A DNA stretch of 64,000 nt from Mycolicibacterium sp. BiH015 (GTDB lineage: Bacteria; Actinomycetota; Actinomycetes; Mycobacteriales; Mycobacteriaceae), in NCBI RefSeq assembly GCF_027706845.1, contig NZ_JAQGCZ010000009.1, forward strand, positions 62,001 to 126,000. Reading direction: 5' to 3'. A program made the position numbers and the translations under genes. This document shows positions 47,765-56,073 of this stretch, one piece after another. Within the stretch, counting starts at the first letter, position 1; each line of letters starts with the position of its first letter. The notes beneath the pieces are model-generated. The model saw nothing but the letters and a program-made list of their open reading frames with translations. It did no database searches and was not told where the DNA came from.

Positions 47765-48124
47765 GCCGTGGCACTTCCTTCGAATTCGTGGCCACCGCAA
47801 GCCGTGCTGGTACCCCGATGGAACAACCATTTCATGTGAGCTTCCCCCGAGGCCCGTAAATTGACACTTTGGCAAATCCTACGTCGGGGGAGGTGGTACC
47901 GCATCGCAACTCGCCGAAAACTCGAAGAATCTCGCGATTTCGGCAACGTCGGCACAAAACGTCGGCCGTTCGGATGACGGCGGATTTCAGGAGTCGACCC
48001 TGCCGGCTGGCGACGGGGACCCCCTGCTCGCGGTCGAAAGACGGCAGCCGGGCGGCCCTCACTCCGACCGACCGCCCGCAAGGCGGGTCCGATTTGCAGC
48101 CCCGGCGCAGCAAATCGGGTGTCG
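47765..48124 (-). promoter_or_regulatory. 360-base gap upstream of the hydrolase-ACP-FAAL3 genes
   Basis: No supported gene; the overlapping short ORFs have no family look. On the minus strand TAGGAT (47881-47876) fits a TANNNT -10 box about 110 bases before the hydrolase start, with no good -35. The AT-rich stretch around 47855-47880 stands out in this GC-rich area, so a promoter here is plausible. Confidence 0.3.
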
Positions 48125-49816
48125 CTACAGCGCCGCGGCAGCGGCCCTGCCCGCGCCGCGCCCCGAGAACACGCAGCCGCCCAGGAACGTCCCCTCCAGG
48201 GCGTTGTACCCGTGCACTCCGCCGCCACCGAATCCGGCGACCTCTCCGGCGGCATAGAGCCCGTCCACGGGGCGGCCTCCGGCGTCCAGCGCCCGTGAGG
48301 ACAGATCGGTCTGGATGCCGCCCAACGTCTTTCGGGTCATCACGTGCAACTTGATGCCGATCAATGGGCCGGCGGCCGAATCGAGGATACGGTGTGGCGC
48401 TGCGGTGCGCCCGAAACGGTCTCCCACGAAGCGCCGCGCATTCCGAAACCCCTGTACCTGAGCGTCTTTGGCGTATGGATTGGCCATCTGCAGATCACGC
48501 GCCTCGACCTGGGCGCGTATGGCGGCCGCGTCGAGAAGCGGACGTTCGGTCAGCGCGTTCATCTTGGCGACGAGATCCTCGAGGCGGTCGGCGACGACGA
48601 AGTCGGCGCCGCGCTCCTTGAACGCCTCGACCGGTGACGGGGCACCCCGCTTGAGCAACCGCTCTTTGAGGAACGCTGCGATGTTCTTGCTTGCGATGTC
48701 AGGATTCTGGTCAGAACCCGACAGCGCGAACTCCCGCTCGATCGTCTTCTGTGTCTGAATGAACCAGCTGTGGTCGTACTCGGCGATGTCGCCGGTGGTG
48801 CGCAGGTAGCGCAGGGTGCCCAGGGTGTCATAGCCGGGCAGGTAGGGCTGGGGCAGTCGCCGCCCCAGCGCGTCGAACCACATCGACGACGGCCCGGGCA
48901 GAATGCGGATGGCGTGGCCCGGCCACACCGGATTCCAGTTCTGCACCCCTTCGGTGTAGTGCCACATCCGGTCCCTGTTGACCAGGCGCACACCGGCCTC
49001 GGCTGCGATGTCCAGCATCCGTCCGTCCACGTAGGCGGGTGCTCCGGTGATCATCGATGCCGGCGGGCGGCCCATGCGGGCGGGCCAGTACTGCCGCACG
49101 CTGTTCTGACTGCCGCCGATGCCACCCGTGGTGAGGATGACCGCCTGGGCGCTGAAAGCGAACTCCCCCACCGCGTTTCGGTTCGTAGTTCTCCCCCGCG
49201 GGGATGTATCGGGCGCCAGGACCGCGCCGCGCACCCCTGTGACGGCACCGCTGGAGACGATGAGCTCGTCGACCCGGTGCCGATGGTGGAAACTGACCAG
49301 CCCTCGGTCGGCCGCCGCCAGCGCCGACTTCACGAACGGTGCCAGCACGCCGTTGCCCGCACCCCAGGTGATGTGGAAACGCGGCACGGAGTTGCCGTGC
49401 CCGTAAGCCTGCAGATCACCTCGCTCGGCCCAGCCGACCACCGGCAGCAGCTTGATGCCGTGCGCTCGCAGCCAGGCGCGCTTTTCTCCCGCGGCGAACT
49501 CGACGTAGGCGCGGGCCCATCGGAAAGCCCACTCGTCGTCGCCGTCGAGCCGGTCGAACGCTGCGCTGCCCTGCCAGTCGCTCCACGCCAGCTCCACACT
49601 GTCCCGCACGCCCATGCGCCGCTGTTCGGGGCTGTTGACCAGGAACAGCCCGCCACCGGACCAGAAGGCCTGCCCGCCGAGGTTGGCCTGGCTCTCCTGG
49701 TCCACCACGGCGACCTTCTTGCCCCGCTGGGTGAGCTCATGGGTCGCGATCAGACCGGCCAGGCCCGCCCCGACGACGATGACGTCCGCGTCCACTCGGT
49801 GTTCAGTCCCCGTCAC
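48125..49816 (-). CDS. FAD-binding dehydrogenase, Rv0785-like (KstD/fumarate reductase family)
   Basis: 563 residues. An N-terminal Rossmann FAD motif (DVIVVGAGLAGLIATHEL) is followed by GGQAFWSGGG, WAERGDLQAYGHGNSVPRFH, the LTTGGIGG segment and a C-terminal FAD-closing block GLYAAGEVAGFGGGGVHGYN. This matches the mycobacterial Rv0785-type FAD-binding dehydrogenases, related to 3-ketosteroid delta1-dehydrogenase but with no proven substrate. The start is uncertain: ATG 49828, GTG 49816 and GTG 49795 (GGGGA 11 bases before) are all in frame; 49816 is given. It overlaps the end of the P450 gene, suggesting a coupled oxidation pair. Confidence 0.9.
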   Translation of the reverse strand: MTGTEHRVDADVIVVGAGLAGLIATHELTQRGKKVAVVDQESQANLGGQAFWSGGGLFLVNSPEQRRMGVRDSVELAWSDWQGSAAFDRLDGDDEWAFRWARAYVEFAAGEKRAWLRAHGIKLLPVVGWAERGDLQAYGHGNSVPRFHITWGAGNGVLAPFVKSALAAADRGLVSFHHRHRVDELIVSSGAVTGVRGAVLAPDTSPRGRTTNRNAVGEFAFSAQAVILTTGGIGGSQNSVRQYWPARMGRPPASMITGAPAYVDGRMLDIAAEAGVRLVNRDRMWHYTEGVQNWNPVWPGHAIRILPGPSSMWFDALGRRLPQPYLPGYDTLGTLRYLRTTGDIAEYDHSWFIQTQKTIEREFALSGSDQNPDIASKNIAAFLKERLLKRGAPSPVEAFKERGADFVVADRLEDLVAKMNALTERPLLDAAAIRAQVEARDLQMANPYAKDAQVQGFRNARRFVGDRFGRTAAPHRILDSAAGPLIGIKLHVMTRKTLGGIQTDLSSRALDAGGRPVDGLYAAGEVAGFGGGGVHGYNALEGTFLGGCVFSGRGAGRAAAAAL

Positions 49817-51032
49817 TTGCGCGGGCATGCACTCGGACGGCGTACGAGCCCGGCGCCCGCAGGACGAACTTGAATGCGGGATTCGGCACGGTGTCGTCGC
49901 GGGCCTCGAAGGTGTACCTGCGCCCCAGCTCTCGCAAGATGGCGTTGGCCTCGATCCTGGCGAACGCGGCACCGATGCAGTGACGCGCTCCTGCGCCGAA
50001 CGGCAGGTAGGCGTAGGGGTGCCTGCGCGGGGCGCCGTTGGCAGCGAACCGATCCGGGTCGAACCGGTGCGCCTGCGGCCACTGAGTCTCATTGCGGTGC
50101 AGGAGATACGGGCTGATGGCGATGATGCTGCCCGCGCGGATCTTCACGGATCCGATCTCGTCGTCGACGACGGCGCGACGTCCCATCAGCCACGCGGGCG
50201 GATACAGGCGCAGGGTTTCGGTGAACAGGTGCTCGGTGAGCACCGCCGCTTCGTCGACATCGAGGCTGTTCTGCCACCTCCGGTACACATCGGGGTTCTG
50301 CGTCAGCAGAATCCACGCCCAGGACAGGGCGTTCGCTGTGGTCTCGAAGCCTGCCAGCAGGAGCGCGGCAATTTGCTCGTAGACCTCATCCGGACCGTTT
50401 CCGGCAGTGGCGATCACCGCTCGACGGGACCCGCTGCTCTCGTCGGGAGAGGCGCCGGCAAGCGACTGTTCGATCGCAGATCGCAGCCTGCGGTGCATGG
50501 GCACCACGTCCTGCCCGCTGTCGGCGAGCAGAGACGAGGAGGAATCCAGGATGTCCCCCAGTTCGCGCAGTGGTGCGATGAAGGCGGTGTGGTCCAGTCC
50601 GAGCAGATACCTCGTCGTCATCGCGAGCGTAAGGTCCGACATGAAGTCGACGATGCTGAACCATTCACCGGTTTCGGCGTACTCGTCGAGGAGGGCGCAG
50701 GCCGATACGATGCGTTCCCGGGTTACCTCCCGCATGGCCGCGGTGTCTCGAAACGCCGGAATCAGGCTGTGCCGTTGGTGTTTCCACGCATCGCCGTCGG
50801 AGGTCAGCAAGCCGTCGGCGATGTGTTCGGCGAAGAAGCGGTTGGGCGGGGTGTCCTTGGAGTATCGGGCGCCGTGCACCAGCACGTGCTTGACCAGAGC
50901 GGGATGGTTCAGCAGGACGTGCGGCTGCCCGTCGACGGCGAACACCACGGCCTCCCGCCCGGTCGATGCGAGCCGGCCGAGAAACGCCATCTCGCGATTG
51001 TCGCCGCTCGTCTCGGACAGGGACGCCGTCAC
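49803..51032 (-). CDS. Cytochrome P450
   Basis: 409 residues. I-helix LLLAGFETTANAL (Glu in place of the common Asp), ExxR in FTETLRLYPP, and heme-binding FGAGARHCIG with Cys352. The pattern ETLRLYPPAW and PFGAGARHCIGAAFA is of the CYP4/CYP102-like fatty-acid hydroxylase type more than of small-ligand actinobacterial P450s, so a lipid substrate is likely but not shown. No ferredoxin gene is adjacent. GTG 51032 is assumed; no strong ribosome binding site is seen. It overlaps the following FAD dehydrogenase gene. Confidence 0.93.
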   Translation of the reverse strand: MTASLSETSGDNREMAFLGRLASTGREAVVFAVDGQPHVLLNHPALVKHVLVHGARYSKDTPPNRFFAEHIADGLLTSDGDAWKHQRHSLIPAFRDTAAMREVTRERIVSACALLDEYAETGEWFSIVDFMSDLTLAMTTRYLLGLDHTAFIAPLRELGDILDSSSSLLADSGQDVVPMHRRLRSAIEQSLAGASPDESSGSRRAVIATAGNGPDEVYEQIAALLLAGFETTANALSWAWILLTQNPDVYRRWQNSLDVDEAAVLTEHLFTETLRLYPPAWLMGRRAVVDDEIGSVKIRAGSIIAISPYLLHRNETQWPQAHRFDPDRFAANGAPRRHPYAYLPFGAGARHCIGAAFARIEANAILRELGRRYTFEARDDTVPNPAFKFVLRAPGSYAVRVHARASDGD

Positions 51033-51336
51033 CGCGAATCAGACATCGTTGTGCCGCGCCCCCGTCGTTCGAATCGTCAACCGCTGCGCAGGCCCCTCAG
51101 GGTCTGTCCCCTCGCACCGCACCGGCTTTGCCGAATATTAACACCACGAACAGTTTTCCGGTCGGAGTTGCGATCCCGCCGGCTCGCCGCGCCGGACGCG
51201 CACCCGCACCCCGCGTTCGACCGGGCCGGGTCGCACGGTTATTGACGCTCTGGGCAGCACATGAGCGTCGCCAGAACGCCCCTGCGCGCAGCAACGTGGG
51301 GTAACTTCGGATCGCGCGGAGGGGAGGTCGCCGGCT
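51033..51336. promoter_or_regulatory. Divergent intergenic region between P450 and ABC transporter genes
   Basis: 304 bases between divergent genes. On the plus strand TTGACG (51242-51247) resembles a -35 box, but no TANNNT lies at the right distance; TAACTT at 51302-51307 is the best -10 candidate, 8-10 bases before a likely start. GGAGG before the ABC gene GTG gives a strong ribosome binding site. An AT-rich patch at 51132-51146 may belong to the P450 promoter. No gene seen. Confidence 0.35.
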
Positions 51337-53235
51337 GTGGAGACGGTCAACGGTCAGACGTTCCAGCCGACGCTCGACTGGGGACGCGAGTTCCTCAGTT
51401 CTCTGCAATGGGTGGGGACGACGTTCGCGCTGACAGCGTTGTGCCTGCTGGTGATCCTCGTCGCGCTCTCCCGATTCACCGAGTGGGGCCGCCAGTTCTG
51501 GCACGTCACCGGTGATTACTTTCGAGGCAGGAACAGCGCGACGGTCTGGATCATGCTGGCGGTGCTGTTGCTGCTGGTGATCATCTCGGTCCGGATCAAC
51601 GTGTTGCTGACCTATTACGTCAACGACCTCTTCACCTCGCTGCAGGTCGCGTTCCAAGGCGGGATGGCCAGTGGCGTTGCGGGTTTCTGGGCGTCGATGC
51701 GCGTGTTCGCCGTCCTGGCGGTGTGCTTCGTCGTGCGCCTGCTTGTCGACATGTACCTCATGCAGCGCTTCGTGATGCGGTGGCGGGTGTGGCTGAGCAA
51801 GCGCTTCATCGACGATTGGCTCAGCGATCTGTCCTATTACCGCGCCCAGTTCTCGGGCAGGCCGATCGACAACCCCGACCAGCGCATCCAGCAGGATGTC
51901 GACGTGTTCACCGCGGGTGTCGGCGCGCTGCCCAGCAACCCGATCTACAACTCGAGCAACACACTGTTGTTCGGCGCTGTCGAGGCGGTGCTGTCGGTCC
52001 TGTCGTTCGGCCCGATCCTGTGGGGTCTGTCCGAACCGATATCCATCGGCGGGCTGACGCTGCCGCGCGCGCTGTTCTGGATCGTCGTCGTCTACGTGCT
52101 CGTCGCGACGATCGTGGCGTTCGTGATCGGGCGGCCTCTGATCCGGCTGAGTTATCTGAATGAGTTGCGCAACGCGGGTTTTCGCTATGCGTTGGTCAGG
52201 GTCCGCGACGCGGGGGCCGCGATTGGGTTGTACCGCGGCGAGTCCGCCGAACGCAGCGTGCTCAAGCGCCGCCTCGACTCGGTGATGGACAACTACCGAG
52301 GCTGGCTGCACCGCATGATGCTGTACTTCGGCTGGAACGTGTCGGTCAGTCAGACGATCAATCCGCTGCCATGGCTTGTGCAGGCGCAGGGCTTGTTCGC
52401 GCAGCGGATCACGTTCGGAGACGTCTGGCAGTCCTCGAATGCCTTCGGTGCGATCCACGACTCCCTGTCGTTCTTCCGCAACGCCTACGACCAGTTCGCG
52501 AGCTACCGCGCGGCGATCATCCGGCTCGACGGACTCGCCGAGCAGAACACCCGAGCCGGCGCGTTCACCGCGGTGCGGACACAGGACTCCCACGACGGCG
52601 CCTTCGTCGTCGACGGCGTCGAGGTACGCAAGCCCGACGGCTCCCCCTTGGTGCAGGACCTGGATCTGCAGGTGGAAACCGGTGAGGGACTGGTGATCAC
52701 GGGGCCGTCGGGAATCGGCAAATCGGTGCTCGTGCAGAGCCTCGCCGGAATGTGGCCGTACGCATCGGGGCAGGTGCGCATGCCCGACGGTCGTGACGAG
52801 GCCATGTTCGTGCCGCAGTTGCCGTACTTCCCGGTCGGCGACCTGCGCACCGTGGTGTCCTACCCGCAGCCGCCCGGTGCAATTGCCGACACCGCGATCC
52901 AGCGGGCGCTGCTGGACGTGGCGCTGCCGCACCTGGTGATCCGTCTCAACGACGACCAGGACTGGGCGAAAGTGCTCTCCGTCGGCGAGCAGCAGCGCGT
53001 CGCGTTCGCGCGCGTCCTCGTGGGCAAGCCCAAGATCGTGTTCCTGGACGAGTCGACGTCGGCCATGGACGAGGGCCTGGAGCACACCCTGTACGACGTG
53101 CTGCGCACGCAGCTGCCCGACACGATCCTGGTCAGCGTGAGCCACCGCGAGTCCGTCCGGCCGTTCCACACCGGCAAGCTCGAGCTGGTCGGTGGCGGGC
53201 GATGGCGGCTGGAGCGACTCGCCTCGTCGGCATAG
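51337..53235 (+). CDS. SbmA/BacA-type ABC transporter, membrane and ATPase fused (copy 1)
   Basis: 632 residues. N-terminal SbmA/BacA-like membrane domain (~25-330: WVGTTFALTALCLLVILVAL, WIMLAVLLLLVIISV and further helices, with the family string IDNPDQRIQQDVD) and a C-terminal ATPase: Walker A GPSGIGKS (~456-463), signature SVGEQQR (~547), Walker B KIVFLDES and H-loop VSHRES. The signature SVGEQQ departs slightly from LSPGEQQ. M. tuberculosis Rv1819c, of this architecture, imports vitamin B12 and other hydrophilic compounds. GTG 51337 with GGAGG 9 bases upstream. A second homologue follows after 45 bases. Confidence 0.95.
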   Translation: METVNGQTFQPTLDWGREFLSSLQWVGTTFALTALCLLVILVALSRFTEWGRQFWHVTGDYFRGRNSATVWIMLAVLLLLVIISVRINVLLTYYVNDLFTSLQVAFQGGMASGVAGFWASMRVFAVLAVCFVVRLLVDMYLMQRFVMRWRVWLSKRFIDDWLSDLSYYRAQFSGRPIDNPDQRIQQDVDVFTAGVGALPSNPIYNSSNTLLFGAVEAVLSVLSFGPILWGLSEPISIGGLTLPRALFWIVVVYVLVATIVAFVIGRPLIRLSYLNELRNAGFRYALVRVRDAGAAIGLYRGESAERSVLKRRLDSVMDNYRGWLHRMMLYFGWNVSVSQTINPLPWLVQAQGLFAQRITFGDVWQSSNAFGAIHDSLSFFRNAYDQFASYRAAIIRLDGLAEQNTRAGAFTAVRTQDSHDGAFVVDGVEVRKPDGSPLVQDLDLQVETGEGLVITGPSGIGKSVLVQSLAGMWPYASGQVRMPDGRDEAMFVPQLPYFPVGDLRTVVSYPQPPGAIADTAIQRALLDVALPHLVIRLNDDQDWAKVLSVGEQQRVAFARVLVGKPKIVFLDESTSAMDEGLEHTLYDVLRTQLPDTILVSVSHRESVRPFHTGKLELVGGGRWRLERLASSA

Positions 53236-53280
53236 CCCCTACGACACGCTGCGGCCGGGCCGGCGCGGTACCTTGCCCGG

Positions 53281-55194
53281 GTGGATAAGTTCACCCCGAC
53301 CCTGGACTGGGGTAACGAGCTCTGGACCTCGCTGTGGTGGATCGCCAAAGCGTGGGTGATCGCCGCGGTGTCGACCATGGTTGCCTTGGTCCTCATCGCC
53401 AAGTTCACCGTCTGGGGCAGGCAGTTCTGGCGGGTCACCCGCGGCTATTTCGTCGGTCGCGACAGTGTCATCGTCTGGGTGTGGCTGGCCGGTCTGCTTC
53501 TGTCGGTGATGGTCGGTGTCCGGCTCTCGGTGCTGTTCACCTACCAGGGCAGCGACATGTCGACGAGCTTCCAGGTGGTGGCGGGCGGTCTCCTCAGCGG
53601 CGACGACGCTGTTCGCCAGTCAGGCGGTGACGGTTTCTGGCTGTCGCTGGGAATCTTCGGCATCCTCGCCGTGGCCAACATCGCGCAGGTGATGCTCGAC
53701 CTGTACCTCGCGCAGCGATTCATGCTTCGTTGGCGCGCCTGGCTCACTGATGAGCTCACGGGGAACTGGCTCGACGGCAAGGCGTTCTACCGCGCCCGTT
53801 TCATCGATGACACGATCGACAACCCCGATCAGCGCATCCAGGCCGACATCGACATCTTCACCGCCGGTGTCAGCTCCCAGCCGAACACGCCGGGCAACAC
53901 GTCGACGTCGACTCTGCTGTTCGGCGCGGTGTCCTCGATCGCGGCGATGGTGTCCTTCACGCAGATCCTGTGGAATCTGTCCGGACCGGTCGACCTCCCG
54001 TTCGTGGACTTCGCACTGCCGAAGGCGATGTTCATCATCGGCGTCGTCTACATCATCTTCGCGACCGTCATCGCGTTCTGGATTGGCCGGCCGATCATCC
54101 GGTTGTCGTTCAACAACGAGAGGTTCAACGCCGCGTTCCGTTATGCGCTGGTGCGGTTGCGCGACGCCTCCGAGGCGGTCGCGTTCTACCGCGGCGAGAT
54201 CGCGGAGCGTTCCGGCCTGCGGCGCCGATTCGCGCCCGTGGTGACCAACTACAAGAAGTACGTCAACCGGATGACGGGCTTCTTCGGCTGGAACATCTCG
54301 ATCACCCAGGCGCAGGAACTCATCCCCTACGTCGTGCAGTTCAACCGGTTCTACAGCGGCGAGATCACCCTGGGTCAGCTGTCGCAGACCGCCGCAGCAT
54401 TCCGCGAGATCCTGACCGGGCTTTCGTTCTTCCGCAACGCCTACGACAACTTCGCCGGCTACCGCGCCGCGATCATTCGTCTGTACGGCCTGGTCGTCGC
54501 CAACGACGAGGGCCGCGAGCTTCCGACGCTGACCGTGCAGCCCAGCACGGGCGGGGCCATCGAATTCGACGACGTCGAGGTTCGCAAGCCCGACGGCAGC
54601 AGGCTGATCGATCCGATCGATCTGCGTCTGCGGGCCGGGGACACGCTGGCCGTCACGGGTGTGTCAGGTACCGGCAAGACCACGCTGCTGCGCAGCCTGG
54701 CTCAGCTGTGGCCCTACACCACGGGCACGCTTCGGTGCCCTGCCGGCCCGAATGAGACGATGTTCCTGTCGCAGATGCCGTACGTGCCTCTCGGCGACCT
54801 TCGGACCGTGTTGTCCTATCCGCGTCAGTCCGGTGAGATCCCCGACGCCGAACTGACGGAAATGTTGAACAAGGTCGCCCTCCCCCATCTGGCGGACCGT
54901 CTCGATGAGGAGCAGGACTGGGCCAAGGTGTTGTCACCGGGCGAGCAGCAGCGGATTGCATTCGCCCGGATTTTGTTGACGAAACCCAAGGCCGCCTTTC
55001 TCGATGAGGCCACGTCGGCCCTCGATGTGGGCCTGGAGACGATGCTCTATCGGATGGTTCGCGCAGACCTGCCGGAGGCCATCCTGGTCAGCGTCGCCCA
55101 CCGCGGCACCGTGATCAGCCATTGCGACCAGGAGCTGGCGCTGCTCGGTGGAGGCGAATGGCGATTCGGCCCCCGCGGGGCGGACGCGCCGTAA
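53281..55194 (+). CDS. SbmA/BacA-type ABC transporter, membrane and ATPase fused (copy 2, Rv1819c-like)
   Basis: 637 residues, the same architecture as copy 1 and nearly the length of Rv1819c (639). Membrane domain ~15-330 with IDNPDQRIQADID, then ATPase: Walker A GVSGTGKT (~460), LSPGEQQRIAFAR signature, AAFLDEATSAL Walker B and VAHRGT H-loop. It is closer than copy 1 to Rv1819c in several strings (YQGSDM, FLSQMPYVPLGDLR). Likely function is uptake of cobalamin or other hydrophilic molecules as a homodimer. GTG 53281, 45 bases after copy 1, so the pair is one operon; a long hairpin follows at 55243-55296. Confidence 0.95.
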   Translation: MDKFTPTLDWGNELWTSLWWIAKAWVIAAVSTMVALVLIAKFTVWGRQFWRVTRGYFVGRDSVIVWVWLAGLLLSVMVGVRLSVLFTYQGSDMSTSFQVVAGGLLSGDDAVRQSGGDGFWLSLGIFGILAVANIAQVMLDLYLAQRFMLRWRAWLTDELTGNWLDGKAFYRARFIDDTIDNPDQRIQADIDIFTAGVSSQPNTPGNTSTSTLLFGAVSSIAAMVSFTQILWNLSGPVDLPFVDFALPKAMFIIGVVYIIFATVIAFWIGRPIIRLSFNNERFNAAFRYALVRLRDASEAVAFYRGEIAERSGLRRRFAPVVTNYKKYVNRMTGFFGWNISITQAQELIPYVVQFNRFYSGEITLGQLSQTAAAFREILTGLSFFRNAYDNFAGYRAAIIRLYGLVVANDEGRELPTLTVQPSTGGAIEFDDVEVRKPDGSRLIDPIDLRLRAGDTLAVTGVSGTGKTTLLRSLAQLWPYTTGTLRCPAGPNETMFLSQMPYVPLGDLRTVLSYPRQSGEIPDAELTEMLNKVALPHLADRLDEEQDWAKVLSPGEQQRIAFARILLTKPKAAFLDEATSALDVGLETMLYRMVRADLPEAILVSVAHRGTVISHCDQELALLGGGEWRFGPRGADAP

Positions 55195-55491
55195 ACGTCG
55201 GTTTGCCATAGCCGCCTGGCGTGCACTGGGGGAAAGCGAGATGCATTCGCCGGAGCATTCGGTGACACTCTCCTGCGGTCACGCTCCGACGAATGCGCCA
55301 CGACGCAGCCAGGAACGGGTCCTACGTCATCGTCGCAGACAGAGCACCTCGCGACAGTTTTTTCTCGCCGAACGCACGGTGTCGAGGCGCAAGGAATGAG
55401 GACGCACACCGCGCATTAGCTGGTGGAATTTCTGCGAACAGATCCCCGTCCGGTTACTCTGTTGTCAATTCACAAACTTTGGGGGAAGTCA
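55195..55491 (+). other. Intergenic region after the ABC transporters
   Basis: 297 bases with no supported gene. It holds the large hairpin at 55243-55296, and then a stretch that should contain the promoter of the secreted-protein gene; GGGGGAA at 55481-55487 is that gene's ribosome binding site. No -10/-35 pair could be assigned. Confidence 0.4.
55243..55296 (+). terminator. Long imperfect hairpin after the ABC transporter operon
   Basis: The arm 55243-55256 pairs with 55283-55296 (GCATTCGCCGGAGC against GCTCCGACGAATGC, 13 of 14 pairs). After a 5-base bulge (55257-55261) five more pairs form (GTGAC/GTCAC), with a 12-base loop. It lies 48 bases after the stop of ABC copy 2 and has no T-tract. 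Mycobacterial terminators often lack a T-tract, so a terminator role is reasonable; an operator or remnant of an inverted-repeat element is possible. Confidence 0.45.
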
Positions 55492-56064
55492 GTGCCGTCT
55501 ATGCCGCATTCATCGCCGCAGGTGTCTCACCTCGGTGGTGCCCGCGTAACCACTCGTCTCTGGGCACATTTCAGAAATCAGATCGGAGGCAACACGTTTC
55601 GGGCGGCTGTCGGCGCGGTCACGCTGGCCGCGGGGGTGCTGACGGCCGGCGCTCACGGGCCCGTGGCGGCGGCGTCGCCCGACACGCTCCCGACACAGGC
55701 ACCGGCGAAGGTCGTCACCGAACTGACCGGTTTCCAGTCGCCGAGCGGCAACGTGGGCTGCTACATCGACCCGACGACGGTGCGGTGCGATATCGCCGAG
55801 CGTGACTGGCCGGTTCCGGCGCGGCCCGCCGATTGCGACCTCCACGTCGATTTCGGGCAGGGCCTGATCCTGTCCGCGGGTGGCGACGCGCGATTCGTCT
55901 GCGCCGGCGATACCGCGCTCGGCTACGGCGACACATTGGCCTACGGCAGTTCGATCGCCGCAGGCACCATCACGTGCGACAGTGCCGAATCCGGAATGAC
56001 GTGTCGCGACAGCGTAAGCGAGCATGGTTTCGCGATCAGTCGGCAGGCTTACCAAATCTTCTGA
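55492..56064 (+). CDS. Secreted small protein, DUF6636-like
   Basis: 190 residues. A long N region ending in a signal-peptide-like segment (FRAAVGAVTLAAGVLTAGAHG, cleavage likely near AAAS). The mature part of ~120 residues has FQSPSGNVGCYID, VRCDIAERDWP and several Cys (GCY, RCD, DCD, VCAG, TCD, TCRD), enough for disulfides. The SPSGN...C...VRCDI...W pattern matches secreted actinobacterial DUF6636-type proteins, whose function is unknown. GTG 55492 follows GGGGGAA by 4 bases; ATG 55501 is the alternative. The gene overlaps nothing and is convergent with the FAD dehydrogenase that ends at 56074. Confidence 0.82.
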   Translation: MPSMPHSSPQVSHLGGARVTTRLWAHFRNQIGGNTFRAAVGAVTLAAGVLTAGAHGPVAAASPDTLPTQAPAKVVTELTGFQSPSGNVGCYIDPTTVRCDIAERDWPVPARPADCDLHVDFGQGLILSAGGDARFVCAGDTALGYGDTLAYGSSIAAGTITCDSAESGMTCRDSVSEHGFAISRQAYQIF

Positions 56065-56073
56065 TCTATTGGG

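Noticed and set aside
47832..48113. 93-codon frame between the FAD dehydrogenase and hydrolase
   Set aside because: Composition is Arg/Pro-rich with no motif and no start signal; it spans the likely promoter of the hydrolase unit.
51097..53169. 690-codon open frame on the minus strand
   Set aside because: Antisense to ABC copy 1, which has clear Walker motifs; the low-complexity His/Gln/Arg translation is not protein-like.
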